64,000 nucleotides of DNA from Bombyx mori (GCF_030269925.1 NC_085117.1:15128731-15192730); one strand, 5' to 3'; numbered from the stretch's first letter, positions 1 to 12,498 are shown. Numbers and translations are program-made. The notes: generated by a model not told the origin, from the letters alone.

Positions 1-233
1 CGTCGAGGCGATAGTCGACGACCAACGACGTGGGTCTCCGCGGTACGGCGTCCCTACCAGGCCGCCCAGGCGATGCCGCTGGTGTTCCGGGATACCCCGC
101 TGGGCCAGAACCAGCCTGCCGGGTCGGAACGCGATACACCGCCGACCGGGAAGTACCTAGACATACATTAAGGTGTAGCTGAAATAGCGCCTTAGGCTAC
201 GAGCGAATGGGTAGAGGAAAAAAAAAGAGGTAG
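1..233 (+). mobile_element. LINE 3' end, cut by the window edge
   Basis: GC-rich sequence that shares its first 50 or so bases with 25634-25700 (cgtcgaggcgatagtcga). It ends with the LINE tail pattern 'gctgaaatagcgccttaggctac' followed by an A-run near 220-230. The clade is not certain (R1 or Jockey type). Confidence 0.55.
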
Positions 234-2264
234 AGCCAATGCTCCATATAGCACATTGGCTCTCTTGGGTCTTAGTTTTAACATTAATTAACACTATAGC
301 TGTTTATTTTTATCGGCAATTTTAAATTTTAAGAACAGATGTGGGTTGTTCCGAGAAAATAACTTTATTTATAATGATGCTTTCGATAGAGTTTCAAAGT
401 TTTATCACACGTTTTTATAAGCTATTGTCAGATAACTTATCTCTTTTTTTCAATTGCAACGCGATTTAATATTTCCAAATCAAAATTATCACTTGATGTA
501 GTAGATTCGTTTTTAAATTTTATTAAAACTAATAGATTATATTTATCTTTTATTTTACTATAATATACGTTTTTGATATCTGTGGTCTCAGATAACCACT
601 TAATCCCAGATGAGCTAGTCCACCCATCTGAGCAAATAAATTTTATTAAGAGTTTGATTAAAATTATCTTATTAGTAAGATTATTGATAAAATAAATGTT
701 GACTGTACATTTTTTTTCCCTTAAATACTCAAATAAGTTAATTATTTACATTCTAATTAATATTTTATTTATTCAAGTAAACATGGGTTTGAAAAACAAT
801 GTTTGACGCACTTCCGAATAATAAAAAACAAGGTACCTAATTAATGCAGGAATTAATTAAGTTATCGGAAAAATTCTTTCATTTGACATTGAAGTTTATT
901 TTTAACCAATGCTCGAAGACGAGTGATCCGTATTAATAATTGTGTAGCCCTTGCAACTGTATTATTATTATTATAGTACCAACAAGCTCATAATTATGAT
1001 CACAAGAGAATATTTTTGAAGCCTTTGAATGTAGGACGCTTGGTCTTTTGCTACATTTCATTTCGTATTTATAAATAACATCAATTAACATTAAAATATA
1101 TTACAGTAGGCTGCATCTTCCTTCTTTGAAATGTTAATTTTCAGTACATTTTGCCACCAATTACAGTACTGTTCATTGAAATATATTTCTATTTAAATAA
1201 CTATTTTATATTCGAGGAAGAGCACGGAAAAAAATCAGACGAGAGGCAACCCTACCGTAGTGTAACACTCAACGTATCGTTGTTCGTGACCCTTGCGTCT
1301 TTCAAATCCCTTTGTTCATTTCGCGACTTCGCAGCTTATAATAATAATCATTTATTTTCTTTATTTAAATATTTTGAAAACTTAATAAAGCATCATAATT
1401 TCTATTCAGTATTCCTTTTTCGACCGAACCGTTCCGGAAAATTTAGGTTAGGGCTAATAAAGCCCTACAGCAGCGATTTCACTTCCCTTCGCTTCCACAA
1501 TAGATTTAATAGATATTTTTATGCTCTTTATGCCTACCATTAGAAAAGTAAAAAGCGTAAAAGTAGAATTTATGTCCGTAAACAAATGAAATATCTCTTA
1601 TTGATTTACCTGCCCTATGAAAAAATTGCGCTTTTTATGATACACAGCTTATTAAAAATTTGCAAGTAAAAATATGAATTCTCGATAAATCTAAAGATTA
1701 AATCTCTTGAGATAGTTACAAAAATCCGAAAATATTAAAAAAAAATCACAACAACATGTTTATAGTTGCAACTACGATTAATTCAGAATGAGTACTTATT
1801 GTTCTGATAACTGTACATGAATAAAACGAACGTAAATTCAAAACTTTGTAAATATTCCCATAATTTACAAAATTTATTGTTGTTTAATGTCTAACGTAGA
1901 TAATTCTCACTCAAACGATTTTAAAATTGAACACAGATAGTTTAAGATCACATTATTTTCCTAATAACTAATTCTAATAACTGATTTATTTAAAAAAATA
2001 AACATATCTTACTGCTGACTCTGCTCGACTATACATATTATGTAATTATTGTTAACAGCTTACCCATGTCAATGACCGAGAAAAAAATGTTGCATCAACT
2101 TTTTCGTACTGGTATTTTAGTTCAGAAATTGTGTTAATTACGAAATAAAACATGACAAACGCGTAGAATTCGTTGGTAATTTCTAATAATGACATAGTGT
2201 GGCAACTTATTAGCATTATTACCATTATCTTATCACTATTATTTTAGATGCTACTTTTACTGAT
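234..2264. other. AT-rich sequence, nothing recognised
   Basis: No splice-supported exon, SINE or LINE motif was recognised. An open frame at 1151-1543 is low-complexity, starts mid-repeatless AT-rich DNA and resembles no known family. Confidence 0.5.
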
Positions 2265-2640
2265 TACTTTGGAGACATACAAATATAGGTCCAGAGTGAT
2301 CTGATGGGAAGGGACCCTAATCGCCCATGAACATCGGCAATACTAGGGTTCTCATCATTCTCCTGCCTTTTCCCAGTTACCTGTGGTCGGCGCAACATGT
2401 TTTCTCCTTCCATACTCCTCTATCATATACCATTTCTTTTGTCACTCCCTTCTGGCACATATCGTGTTTCACGCAATCCATCCATTTCTTCTAAGGTCTA
2501 CCTCTTCCTCTCTAACCTTCCACATTCATAGTCAAAACTCTCTTACCAAATCATTTTCATTTCGTCTCATCACGTGTCCATACCATCCCAAACGCGCAGT
2601 TCTCAACTTTTCTGTCATAGGTGCCACTTTCAGACTTCCT
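2265..2640 (-). mobile_element. RTE-like non-LTR retrotransposon 3' fragment
   Basis: Read on the minus strand, the decayed frame gives WYGHVMRRxE..., a Gly/Arg-rich segment, then a DR..W-like stretch and CCADP. This is the C-terminal pattern of RTE/BovB reverse transcriptases. Stops interrupt it, so it is dead. The plus-strand open frame 2383-2649 is its antisense. Confidence 0.6.
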
Positions 2641-2867
2641 CTAACATGACAACACTAGGGCACTACTGCATCATTTTCTAATGCATTTTCAGCACGTAAC
2701 AATCCTATAATTTAAATCCTTAAGCTCATTATTGTATTACGATTTAAATATTAAGCGAATATTTACATCGACCAAGACTTACAACTTGGACACGTACAAT
2801 TATAATTTACCGTGAATTTAAAAACGAAAAACAAACTTCTGCATTCCTAATACAGCAAACACCTTTT

Positions 2868-2990
2868 ACGGTAGGCAGTGGCTTGGCTCTGCCCCTGGCA
2901 TTGCTGACGTCCATGAGCGACGGTAACCACTCACCATCAGGTGGGCCGTATACTCGTCTGCCTATACGACAATAAAAAAATTAAAAAAAA
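2868..2990 (+). mobile_element. CR1/Jockey-group LINE 3' end
   Basis: It carries 'ggcttggctctgcccctggc', 'gacggtaaccactcaccatc' and 'gtgggccgtatactcgtctg' and ends in an A-rich tail. The same tail occurs at 6128, 10003, 17410 and 36751. Confidence 0.7.
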
Positions 2991-3454
2991 CCTTAATGTA
3001 CAAAGAATGACCAATTAATTACTTTACGAAGCACACCCATGTTTGAAACATTACATTGATGAAACTCCACCCCTTGCATCAAATCCCTCTCCAATTTCGA
3101 AAATCAAATGTTAGCTATTACGTTACGTTGACCTCGGAGAACTAAATACGCGCCTACAAGCGTATACATATATATGTGTGTGGAACTGCAAAATTCACCA
3201 AATGATTTTTTTTTTGTTTTTTTTTTGTACTCATTTGATCGTTCATGGTCAATGCCCTCGCGCGTTTTTTACTCGATTTTTTAAATCACAATCACCGATT
3301 TTCTACATCATTGTAGCTTATAAAGCTCATTAATTATGAGTACGTATGAATTTCAGATATTGACAATGACTATGCTTTGATTGCAATGCCATATGAGAAT
3401 CGAGGTTGTTTTAAATGAAACAGTGTATGGATTAGGTATAAATTAATTGCTTAA

Positions 3455-3740
3455 TATTGATTGACTTAGTGGTGCAGTGGTTGGCACTACTGACTGTAGC
3501 GCCGAAGGTCGTGGGTTCGATTCCCACATCGGGCAAACATTCGTGTGATGAACAGGTTTGTTTGCTCTTTAACTGGATATCAATTATCTATATAAGTATA
3601 TATTTAAACAAAAATAAATATGTTTATCAGTCTCTAATACCCATAACACAGGGAATCCTAAATTGAAGCCTGATGACTGTGTGTGACTTGTTCCCAATCA
3701 TTATTATTATTATTGTTTATTATAATTCCTTTGTCCACTT
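3455..3740 (+). mobile_element. tRNA-derived SINE (not Bm1)
   Basis: The head has a pol III A-box-like tract (tagtggtgcagtgg) and a B box (gggttcgattcccac), followed by a non-tRNA body ('cccataacacagg') and an ATT-rich tail (3707-3720). It cannot fold as a complete tRNA beyond the head. Confidence 0.65.
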
Positions 3741-4178
3741 TATTTTTCTAGCATTCTAGGATTCTTTACATCATATCAATAATTAAGTAAGCTAAACAGA
3801 TTTCTGCAACATTATTTTGAAAAAAATTCAACGAGACAAGATTGCTAATCGAAATATTTATTCGTACAGGCGCAGAAACTTGACTCAAAAAGAAGCGATA
3901 GCAAGTTACAAAAAAAAAAAACTAATTGCCCAATCAGCAACACACCTACAACAAAAATTGCTTTCTAAATACTGAAAGCATTTTACCGAGTTTCATTTTC
4001 CCAACCGAAGGTCGTTGAGCTGTTCTTGCTTCATACATCTCTCAACGTAAGAACCCAAAATCTATTTGCACTAAATCACGATTACATTCTGTATTGTCAC
4101 TGATGCAATACATCTTTACTAGTACTGTACTACATACAAGTTGTACTATTTGTCACTCTATTTTGTTTTTATATTAAA
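3741..4178. other. AT-rich sequence, nothing recognised
   Basis: No repeat or coding motif was seen. Confidence 0.5.
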
Positions 4179-4467
4179 CTAGCTGGCCCGGCAGACTTCG
4201 TAGTGCCTCAATCAATAAACAAAAGACCTAAACTTTTGTATAAAATAAACTTAAAACAAAAAATAGGAATCCGTCCGACGGGATCACATCAAAGGAAAAA
4301 CAAAATTGTTATTTTTATTTAATTCCGAGAATTTTCATATTTATCTACCTTTTAAACCTTCTCTGGACTTCCACAAATAATTCAAGACCAAAATTAGCCA
4401 AATCGGTCCAGCCGTTCTCGAGTTTTAGCGAGACTAACGAACAGCAATTCATTTTTATATATATAGA
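4179..4467 (-). mobile_element. Non-autonomous Helitron, array copy 1
   Basis: On the minus strand it begins TCTATATATATAAAAATG and ends GCTAG. At the outer 3' side the host base is T on that strand, as expected for Helitrons (A|TC...CTRR|T). No Rep/helicase coding is present. Confidence 0.75.
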
Positions 4468-4789
4468 TAATAGCTGACCCGGCAGACTTCGTAGTGCCTC
4501 AATCGATAAATAAAAGATCTAAACTTTTGTATAAAATAAGCTTAAAACAAACAAAAGGAATCCGTCCGACGGGAGACACATCAGATTGTATAAAACAAAC
4601 TTAAAACAAAAAAAAGGAAAAACAAAATTGTTATTTTTATTTAATTCCGAGCAGTTTCATATTTATCTACCTTTTAAACCTTCTCTGGACTTCCACAAAT
4701 AATTCAAGACCAAAATTAGCCAAATCGGTCCAGCCGTTCTCGAGTTTTAGCGAGACTAACGAACAGCAATTCATTTTTATATAAATAGA
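4468..4789 (-). mobile_element. Non-autonomous Helitron, array copy 2
   Basis: Follows copy 1 in the same orientation after only a few bases. It contains an internal partial duplication ('ttgtataaaa...cttaaaacaaa' occurs twice, about 4525-4615), making it longer than its neighbours. Confidence 0.7.
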
Positions 4790-5076
4790 TAATACCTGAC
4801 CCGGCAGACTTCGTAGTGCCTCAATCGATAAATAAAAGATCTAAACTTTTGTATAAAATAAGCTTAAAACAAACAAAAGGAATCCGTCCGACGGGAGACA
4901 CATCAAAGGAAAAACTGTTATTTTTATTTAATTCCGAGCATTATCATATTAATATACCTTTTAAACCTTCTCTGGACTTCCACAAATAATTTAAGACCAA
5001 AATTAACCAAATCGGTCCGGGCGTTCTCGAGTTTTAGCGAGACTAACGAACAGCAATTCATTTTTATATATATAGA
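4790..5076 (-). mobile_element. Non-autonomous Helitron, array copy 3
   Basis: Third head-to-tail copy. Its 3' terminus is altered (acctgac instead of agctgac). The 5' TC end at 5075-5076 is flanked by host T on the plus strand. Confidence 0.7.
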
Positions 5077-6127
5077 TAATAATTTTTTAAATTACCGACT
5101 AATCCTATAAAAGTAAAATACGAAATTCAAATGGCAGCGAATTTCTTAAAGCCTCAAGTAATGATCAATTAAATTGCCGATAAGAATTGTGCACGAGATC
5201 AAGAAATAATTTTTATTATTGTTTTATTACGCAAGCATTACCATCGAATGCATGCAACCATCACGCATTGAAATTCTTGTTACTCGTTTTATTTCCTGTA
5301 GAACAATGGCAACTCGGCAACCGACATAAAGGGTTGTTAAATTATTCTTCATATGCGATAAATAACGACAGATAGCTTGATGCGATAAGTTAACAAAGCA
5401 CTTTTCCAGTAAAAAAATCCAAACATTAACATTCTTAAAAAGGTATTATGATTTTATTTTATTAGATTTATTAGTAAATAATCCACAATAAACTCCTATT
5501 CGCAATAAAAAAATAAAAAAAAACTAGTATATCATTTACAATTATAATGAAAAATTATCTTATGTTTTTTTTGAAGCAACGGATATCTGTTTCAATGTTA
5601 TTTATCTTTTAAAATGTTTTTATTTAATACATACAAAGTTTAAAAAAACCTACATATTTATCTATAAAGGCAAATCTAATAAATTATAACGGTCGATTTT
5701 TTCTAGTCTGCACTTACTAGATATCACTATCTTAATGTTGAATACAAATTAGAATAGAATTAAATTTAAAAGCTTAGAAGCGATAGGTCACAAAGCGCTG
5801 AATTAATTGATATATAAAAACATTTAATACATGATTTTTTAATGCATCAATGGCTGAATTAGAAAAAGCTTAGATGTATGTAAGGCATGGTAAAGGCAAT
5901 ATATCAGACTATTAGGTTTACTAACTACATAACAAGTATACTGGTACACAAATTCATTATCGTCATACGTAATTCTTACATATTTCGATGCTGTTCTAAA
6001 TTTAAGCGACCCAAAAAGTTAATTAAGGGCCAAGAACCCGACCCGTATAGGTAAGAAACGTATAAATTTGCGTAAATCGAATGGTTAATTAAATTATTAT
6101 ACAGACGAACAAAACTGCGCCATATAT
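5077..6127. other. AT-rich sequence, nothing recognised
   Basis: No exon, SINE or LINE signature was seen; poly-A/T runs are frequent. Confidence 0.5.
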
Positions 6128-6450
6128 TTTTTTTTTATTGCTCTTGTAGGCAGACGAGCATACGGCCCACCTGATGGTGAGTAGTTACCGTCGCCCATGG
6201 ACTTCAGCAATGCCAGGGGCAGAGCCAAGCCGCTGCCTACCGCTTAATACTCTCCATAAGCCTCGTTTGAAGAAGGACATGTTATAGCGCTCGGGAAACA
6301 CCGTGGAGGGGAGCTCATTCCGGATCATAGCCGGATGGTGCGTGGCAAAAAAGATCTCTGGAAGCGCACTGTGGATGACCGCAGTGGCTCCAGGTAGTAT
6401 GGATGAACTCTACTCCGGTGGCGGGCGGGGCGGTGGTAAAAGCGAGATGC
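6128..6450 (-). mobile_element. CR1/Jockey-group LINE, ORF2 end plus 3' UTR
   Basis: Minus-strand translation includes FQRSFLPRT, a disrupted ...LWNELPSTVFPERY stretch and the shared 3' UTR ending in a T-run (A-tail on the minus strand) at 6128-6138. The motif RTxRLWNxLP is typical of the last 60 residues of CR1/Jockey-type ORF2. It is 5' truncated and broken. Confidence 0.7.
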
Positions 6451-7065
6451 CGGTATCATCTCGAATAATTCCTCAGAGCACTCATATAATTGAAACAAAA
6501 TAGTTATTGCAGAACCTCACAACGTGATATTACCTTGAGATTAATCTGTGGGCATCTTAGATTTATCATCATATAGAGCGTAAGGAATAATGCCTGAAAA
6601 CGAAAGGATGCGTCAATTGAACTTAAAACTTTAGTGGATTGTTAATTTTGTTTAAATTTTACAATTTTATCGTAATTGGATTGTTAAACAAAACTATTAT
6701 TGAAAAAAACAAATAATAACCCAAGAACTAAAAGTTAACCAAAGATCGAGGTCAATGGCACATCGCGGCCTCACAGATGTGCGATTTTCTGATAGCTTTT
6801 ATATAATGCGAGCGTTATTGAAAACTCGAGAATTTTGTACGCTTTACATTGCGAGTACTTTTTTTTTGCTGTAATGGAAAGCCGAACCTTAATAAGCTCC
6901 TTTGTTATATTCCTAGTTTCCCGCATTTGGGGAACGATTAAATTAAAGATTGACGATGAAACATATAATCTCACATATATTGTGTTGCGTCTATTTCTTA
7001 TAAGTATCTTGAGGTGGCTAGGAAAATGAATAAATGCGTTTACTTCTTGAAATACTAATTATTTA
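6451..7065. other. AT-rich sequence, nothing recognised
   Basis: Two overlapping antisense open frames (6771-6974 and 6835-7029) exist, but neither has a recognisable domain. Confidence 0.5.
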
Positions 7066-7463
7066 TCTATATATTAATACGTGAAGCAAAAACTTTGTAT
7101 CCCTTTCTACGAAAATTGCGCGGACGGAGGAGTATGAAATTTTCCACACTTATGGAGAATATAGAGAAGAAGTGCACAATGCAATTTTTTTTTTAAATAA
7201 TGCATAAAAGATACATTAAATCAATAAATAAAACATTACAGTATTTGACGCACACACGCATACCATTTATTGTCAAACTTTTGTTCTTGACGTCTGTTGT
7301 CAAATTGAGAATAGATTAAATATTGTTTGTCTTTGTTAATATTTTTATAGTGTAGTCTTGGCGAAATTTGTGATTATAGAAGTATAAAATACAATCATAA
7401 TAGTGTACAAACTTACAATTCCAATTAATTATAGTCGAATTTCGACTACTGCGGGACCTCTAG
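7066..7463 (+). mobile_element. Non-autonomous Helitron, second family
   Basis: Starts TCTATATATTAATACG after host A and ends ...GCGGGACCTCTAG before host T. A perfect 7-bp stem hairpin AGTCGAA-T-TTCGACT (7433-7447) sits 16 bases before CTAG, the textbook Helitron 3' end. No coding capacity. Confidence 0.8.
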
Positions 7464-8570
7464 TATTTAATTATTTTACAAATATAGAATTGACATGCGC
7501 GTGCATATTTTTTCTTCGTGTAATATTTTTAAAATTTTGACAATTCCTGCCACTATTGCGTTTCCTGATTTGTTATTGGTTCGTGCGATATGACCTCATC
7601 GTTGGCCAATCATAGCCATCAATGTATGTATGATGCGACGTTGATTCGTTAACAATTTGTTAATGTTAAAATACTACTATAATCGGTAGCCTCTCTCAGT
7701 TTCCCTTGACCGCGAAGTAAAAATAAAAACTGCAAGATTAAACTTTAAATCTTTAATCTAAAAAAAATGTGCAGTTTCGTTTGAACACACTTCCGTTTAT
7801 TAAATTCTTACAGTTACTTAGTAGTTACTTATTATATGAACTATTCCAAGTTCATATGAGAAGAATTAAATATTAAATAATATCATACCATTTTAACAAC
7901 GTAATACCAGACAACTGCGTGATTAATGATTATCACTAATTCGTAGAATATACGGGTTATTAAATTTAAATCAAGTAACTCTAGCAAAAATCAAGCCATA
8001 AATCAATTTATGACAAACGATAATTATATTACTTCAATGTCTTTTGTAAAGGGTTTATAAGTAGATTTATTAAAATGAAAGCATTTTGTTTGAGTTTAAC
8101 ACATAATCGATAATTCGATTTCCAATAATAACGTTTGCAGACTAGAAACCGGAATTCAATTTCAAATGCAACAATTACATAATACCCAATTTATGTTTAT
8201 TTAAAAGAAACAGCATCTGATTAAATTAATATCTAGTATATTACATAGATGCATTTATCAACTGTTTCAACATGCCGATATATTTATTACAAAACGAATA
8301 GTGCATCTACCTCGGCTCGTGGAAATTTGTGAAATGACAGCATAAATCGGTGATAATGAGCAACTTTTAAAAATCTTAAAAAACTAGGTTGCTTAGTCGT
8401 TTTGAAGTATTATAAGAGAGACGTTTACCTAATTGATTGACGAAATGTTTGACTATGATTGCAACGTGTTGCCATGAACTAGGAGTTGCTGTCTACATTC
8501 TAATGTATTTTGATGCGCAACAAAAAGATCGGACGACTCCTTTAACAGACGAAATATAAGTAAAAAAAAA
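7464..8570. other. AT-rich sequence, nothing recognised
   Basis: No coding or repeat signature was recognised. Confidence 0.5.
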
Positions 8571-8640
8571 TGGTGGGTGGCGCATTTAAGTTGTAGACGT
8601 CTGTGGGTTCTAGTAACCACCAAAAATAAAATAAAAAATA
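8571..8640 (+). mobile_element. Bm1 SINE fragment
   Basis: 'ggtgggtggcgcatttaag' to 'gttctagtaaccacc' matches the 3' body of the Bm1 copies at 51727 and 14031, but the terminal ACACCAGGTGGGCTG part is missing and an A-rich tail follows directly. Confidence 0.6.
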
Positions 8641-8734
8641 CATTAGGTTTTATTGAAGGAAACATTTATATAAAAATTTTATAGAGCAAATATAATATTA
8701 AGACTAAAAAAATTTATCGTCTGGTTATCAGTGT

Positions 8735-9012
8735 TCAACTATGGCGCAGTTTGTTTTTCCAAGGATTGCGTTTGACTTGAGGTTTTACCAGCACGGGTCG
8801 GTGAATTCTAGGGTCCAGCCAGAAGATCGGGCGAGGCGCTTGGATTACTGCTAGCGTTAGAACTAGTACCGTCCAATAGCCTGAGAATGAGTCAGCTGGA
8901 TCCATCAGGACGTGTCTAGGCTCTCGACGGCGGCTGGCCAAAGCGTGAGCCGGGTCAAGAGAGTAGCTAACGGCGGACACGATAAAGAGGTTATCGTGTC
9001 GCGTCGTTGTCG
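8735..9012 (-). mobile_element. Jockey-type LINE ORF2 C-terminal remnant
   Basis: The minus-strand frame shows RRREPRHVLMDPAD, which corresponds to the RRRRPxHVxTDPxDPLT segment seen at 15035 and 42010. The 94-bp minisatellite begins immediately at its right end. Confidence 0.6.
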
Positions 9013-9388
9013 TGAAATAGGGTTCACGCGATGACTATAGGTACAAGTTACAAGACGTATAGATACAAGAGCTAGATCATCGTAAAGATTTCTTTAGGGT
9101 GGTGATTGAAATAGGGTTCACACGATGACTATAGGTACAAGTTACAAGACGTATAGATACAAGAGCTAGATCATCGTAAAGATTTCTTTAGAGTGGTGAT
9201 TGAAATAGGGTTCACACGATGACTATAGGTACAAGTTACAAGACGTATAGATACAAGAGCTAGATCATCGTAAAGATTTCTTTAGGGTGGTGATTGAAAT
9301 AGGGTTCACACGATGACTATAGGTACAAGTTACAAGACGTATAGATACAAGAGCTAGATCATCGTAAAGATTTCTTTAGGGTGCTGAT
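9013..9388. repeat. Minisatellite, exactly four 94-bp units
   Basis: Units 9013-9106, 9107-9200, 9201-9294 and 9295-9388. They begin tgaaatagggttcac and end gggtggtgat. I count one variant site in unit 1 (gcg for acg), one in unit 2 (gag for ggg) and one in unit 4 (gctg for ggtg), so the array is young. Confidence 0.95.
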
Positions 9389-10002
9389 TTGTATATGAAT
9401 CGTTATTTAAAACCTTTGAAATCCCTGGAATGTTTATTATATACCTACCTAATACCTTTAGCCAATGTTTTCGATGGATTATGCATTAGTTTTTATGTCT
9501 ATGTAAAAATGTAGTTTCATTGCAATCATGTTTTTATTCGTTTGCCATTTAATAAAAAATCTACGAAAGGTCAAGTATGTTAATTTTCGAATGCACAAGT
9601 TTTGTTTTAAATAAAAAAAGGCAGTTCAAAAAAAAACCATCACAAAAATTTAATTGAAGTGATGATTTTTTGTCGACAGAAGAATTGTTTAGAAAAAAAA
9701 AGGGTGACTTCAAGTTTATTTTTATAACACGAATGCTTGATTCTTGCCATAAATATAACACTAAAAAAGTATAACAAAAAATTGTCGAATTATTAATATT
9801 CTATGTAAATAAATTTATGTAAATTATAATGTGTAAATAGGGGCACAGCTACACTACCTGTCATTCAGGACTCTTTTCTTCTTCTAATTTATTTATGAAA
9901 CACATATGTACATAACAAATACGTAATAAAGATGTCCCACCAAAGCTTTTACTTAAGGACACGTCATAACGCCTGGTGAAAATTTTGTTTTTTGTTGCCC
10001 TT
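9389..10002. other. AT-rich sequence, nothing recognised
   Basis: No gene or mobile-element signature was seen. Confidence 0.5.
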
Positions 10003-10120
10003 GTACGCAGACGAGCATACGGCCCACCTGATAGTAAGTGGTTACCGTCGCCCATAGACTTCAGCAACGCCAGGAGCAGAGTCAAGCCACTGCCTACAGT
10101 CCACAAGGAGTCCATTCCAG
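10003..10120 (-). mobile_element. CR1/Jockey-group LINE 3' UTR fragment
   Basis: Same 'gcagacgagcatacggccca' tail as 6128 and 36751, about 110 bp, followed within 60 bases by a Bm1 fragment of opposite orientation. Confidence 0.65.
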
Positions 10121-10175
10121 ATCCAAGTGGCACTGGGCAACAATTATCCCTGCAAATTCATTGTTGATGAACCCC

Positions 10176-10382
10176 GGTAGGATGGTAGGGCGTCTTGTGA
10201 GTCCGCACGGGTAGGCACTACCACTCAGCCTATTTCGGCCGTGAAGCAGAAACGCTTTTGGGTTTGACGGGTGGGACAGCCGTTGTACTGAAAAATTAAG
10301 ACTTAGAACTCATGTTTCAAGGCGGGCTGTGGCATTTACGTTGTTGATGTCTGTGGGCTTCCTTGATCACTTAATAGCAGGT
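10176..10382 (+). mobile_element. Bm1 SINE, diverged, 5' truncated
   Basis: Matches Bm1 from the 'ggtaggacctcttgtgagtc' block to 'cacttaaca'. Many substitutions, e.g. 'gaagcagaaacgcttttgg'. An old copy. Confidence 0.65.
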
Positions 10383-11299
10383 TAGCAGCACCGATCTTAA
10401 CAATACTTTTTTTTAAAAAAAACCCGCTTTAAGCCGATCACAAAATCAAAAAGGTTTTTTTTTAAAAGTCATGAGTCGCAATATAAAATTTAGTATTTAT
10501 GTCAAATGACTCTAAAAATAAACTGCTACCTACGTTGAGCTGTTGTTGATGACTGAATAATATAAAAAAAAACATATAAGAATAACCAGTTTTTCTATAG
10601 TATCAAACTTAATCGTAAAATTAATATGGATTGGATTTTATAAATCATACTGTTTTGTAAAATATAATAACAATATAACGCAAAATTAATTGAAATATTT
10701 GCTACAAGTTAACATTGGCTGTATAGAACACAGCACAATGTGGAATATCATAGCGCAATGTATGTTTCTCAATATTCTTATGAGAATCGAATGGAGAAAA
10801 ATTATGAATATTATCAAATCTTTGAACCTTTTTTATTGTTTTAATATTTCTCGCACTTGATAGATTTTGATAGTGTTTTAGAGAGTTCCGGGCTAAATTT
10901 ATAATATAAGAAGAAATTGTATTTTCCCGCGATTTTAGTTTGCTAGATGTCTCTTTTCCATAAGCCGCTAGTCGATTTGTTGAGCTACTGTTACATTAAA
11001 TAAAGAACCAACGCATATGGCAGTGGTGTTGGCCTAGAAAACAACCAGCCCGTTTCTTCCCTTAGACAGAATGGGCAGCAAGATTCTCTATGTACCATGA
11101 TACTGCGATCACCAACTAAAATTTATTGGCAGTAGGGTAGTACTGTGAGCCGGTATAAGTGAATAGCACCATATTTCCTATTTCTACCGCGAAGCAATGG
11201 ACACCAAAGGGGCCGTGAACTCGCTCACATAACTACGCAATAAAAAAAATACTATCGCATGTATTATATAGCAGATATAATAGGCGTCCAAGTCATATC
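10383..11299. other. AT-rich sequence with one faint repeat-like stretch
   Basis: At 11040-11215 'agtactgtgagccggtat' and 'cctatttctaccgcgaagca' loosely resemble a Bm1 middle region, too diverged to call. Otherwise nothing was seen. Confidence 0.3.
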
Positions 11300-11530
11300 A
11301 TTCACCATGACAAAAACGTTGAAGTGGCAATAGGCAGAGCACATTGCTCGTAGAACGGATGAACATTGGGACGGAAAAGTTCTTGAGTGGCGATCGTATA
11401 CCGGAAGACTTAGCCTGGGTAGGCTTTCCTCAAGATGGACCGACGACCTATTGAGGTTCGCGGGGATCCGCTGGATGCAAGCAGGATCGATCTTTGAGGG
11501 GAAGCCTATACCTAGCAGTGGACGTCTGTA
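11300..11530 (+). mobile_element. RTE-like LINE C-terminal remnant
   Basis: The broken plus-strand frame reads AEHIARRTDEHWDGKVLEW, then GRLSSRWTDDLLRFAG and RWMQA, aligning with the better-preserved copy at 23083-23523 (HIARR, VLEWRP, WTDDL, GSRWMQ). The minus-strand open frame 11264-11548 is its antisense. Confidence 0.65.
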
Positions 11531-12211
11531 GAATATTGTATATCTCATGTGTTAATCTAGATTATAAACTATTTTTGTGCGAAAATCATGACCATCCAAA
11601 TCCGATCGGCCATGTTTGCCTGATTGATGACAATGACAATTTGCTATTGGAGATACGTGGAAGCGAGAATCCATTAGCATCATCATGCCGCTTATCTCCC
11701 AACGGTAAATTTCGTACATCGCATTCGATTGTTCGCCGCTAACGTAAATCTAAGCCTTTTATCGTTAATTAAAGTTTACGATTATATAAATCGATAAATC
11801 GAGATTAATCGATTTAAATTTATATTCGATATATATGGCCCATAAATATCTCGAGAAATAATGGGTTCTGTGAACAGTAAGCTGCCAGCTTAAACAATTT
11901 TTGATTGCCTTTCAAACACATACGTAGGCGGTTAGCACTTTTTATGACTTATCATATTTTAAATGACTAAATTTGTTTATTCCAATTATGACAACTAGCG
12001 ATTACTTCCTTAGCACTGCTAAGAACATCAACAATGCACTTGGTATTCTTCTTCGTGGAAGATTCTTTTGTTAGTAATCTAACTTAATAATTAAATAAAT
12101 AAGCTTTGAAAAATAAACCGAATCTCATTATTTTAGTTAAGTCCAACATTTTATGCTTAGTAATTTATAATTGCAATTGGTATTAAATTACCTGATTATT
12201 TTTATTAAACA
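11531..12211. other. AT-rich sequence, nothing recognised
   Basis: An open frame at 11494-11742 overlaps the RTE remnant and then continues with no recognisable motif. Confidence 0.45.
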
Positions 12212-12498
12212 CTAGCTGACCCGGCAGACTTCGTAGTGCCTCATTCGATAAATAAAAGACCTAAACTTTTGTATAAAATAAACTTAAAACAAACAAAAGG
12301 AATCCGTCCGACGGGGGACTTATCAAAGGGAAAGACAAAATTGTTATTTTTATTGAATTCCGAGCATTTTCATATTTATCTACCTTTTAAACCATCTCTG
12401 GACTTCCATAAATAATTCACACAATTAGCCAAATCGGTTCAGCCGTTCCCGAGTTTTAGCGAGACTAACGAACAGCAATTTATTTTTATATATAGAGA
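12212..12498 (-). mobile_element. Non-autonomous Helitron, pair copy A
   Basis: Same family as 4179-5076. The plus-strand left end is ctagctgacccgg (CTAG 3' end on minus), preceded by host A. Its 5' TC end (12497-12498) abuts the next copy with no base between. Confidence 0.75.

Noticed and set aside
1151..1543. 130-codon open frame as a gene
   Set aside because: Biased Phe/Tyr/Asn composition expected from AT-rich DNA, with no domain, no splice context and no homologue recognised.
3463..3536. Possible tRNA gene
   Set aside because: It has A- and B-box-like sequences, but flanking sequence and the continuing body show a tRNA-derived SINE; the cloverleaf is not complete.
9013..9388. CRISPR-like array
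   Set aside because: Units are directly adjacent 94-bp copies without spacers, in a eukaryotic genome; it is a minisatellite.
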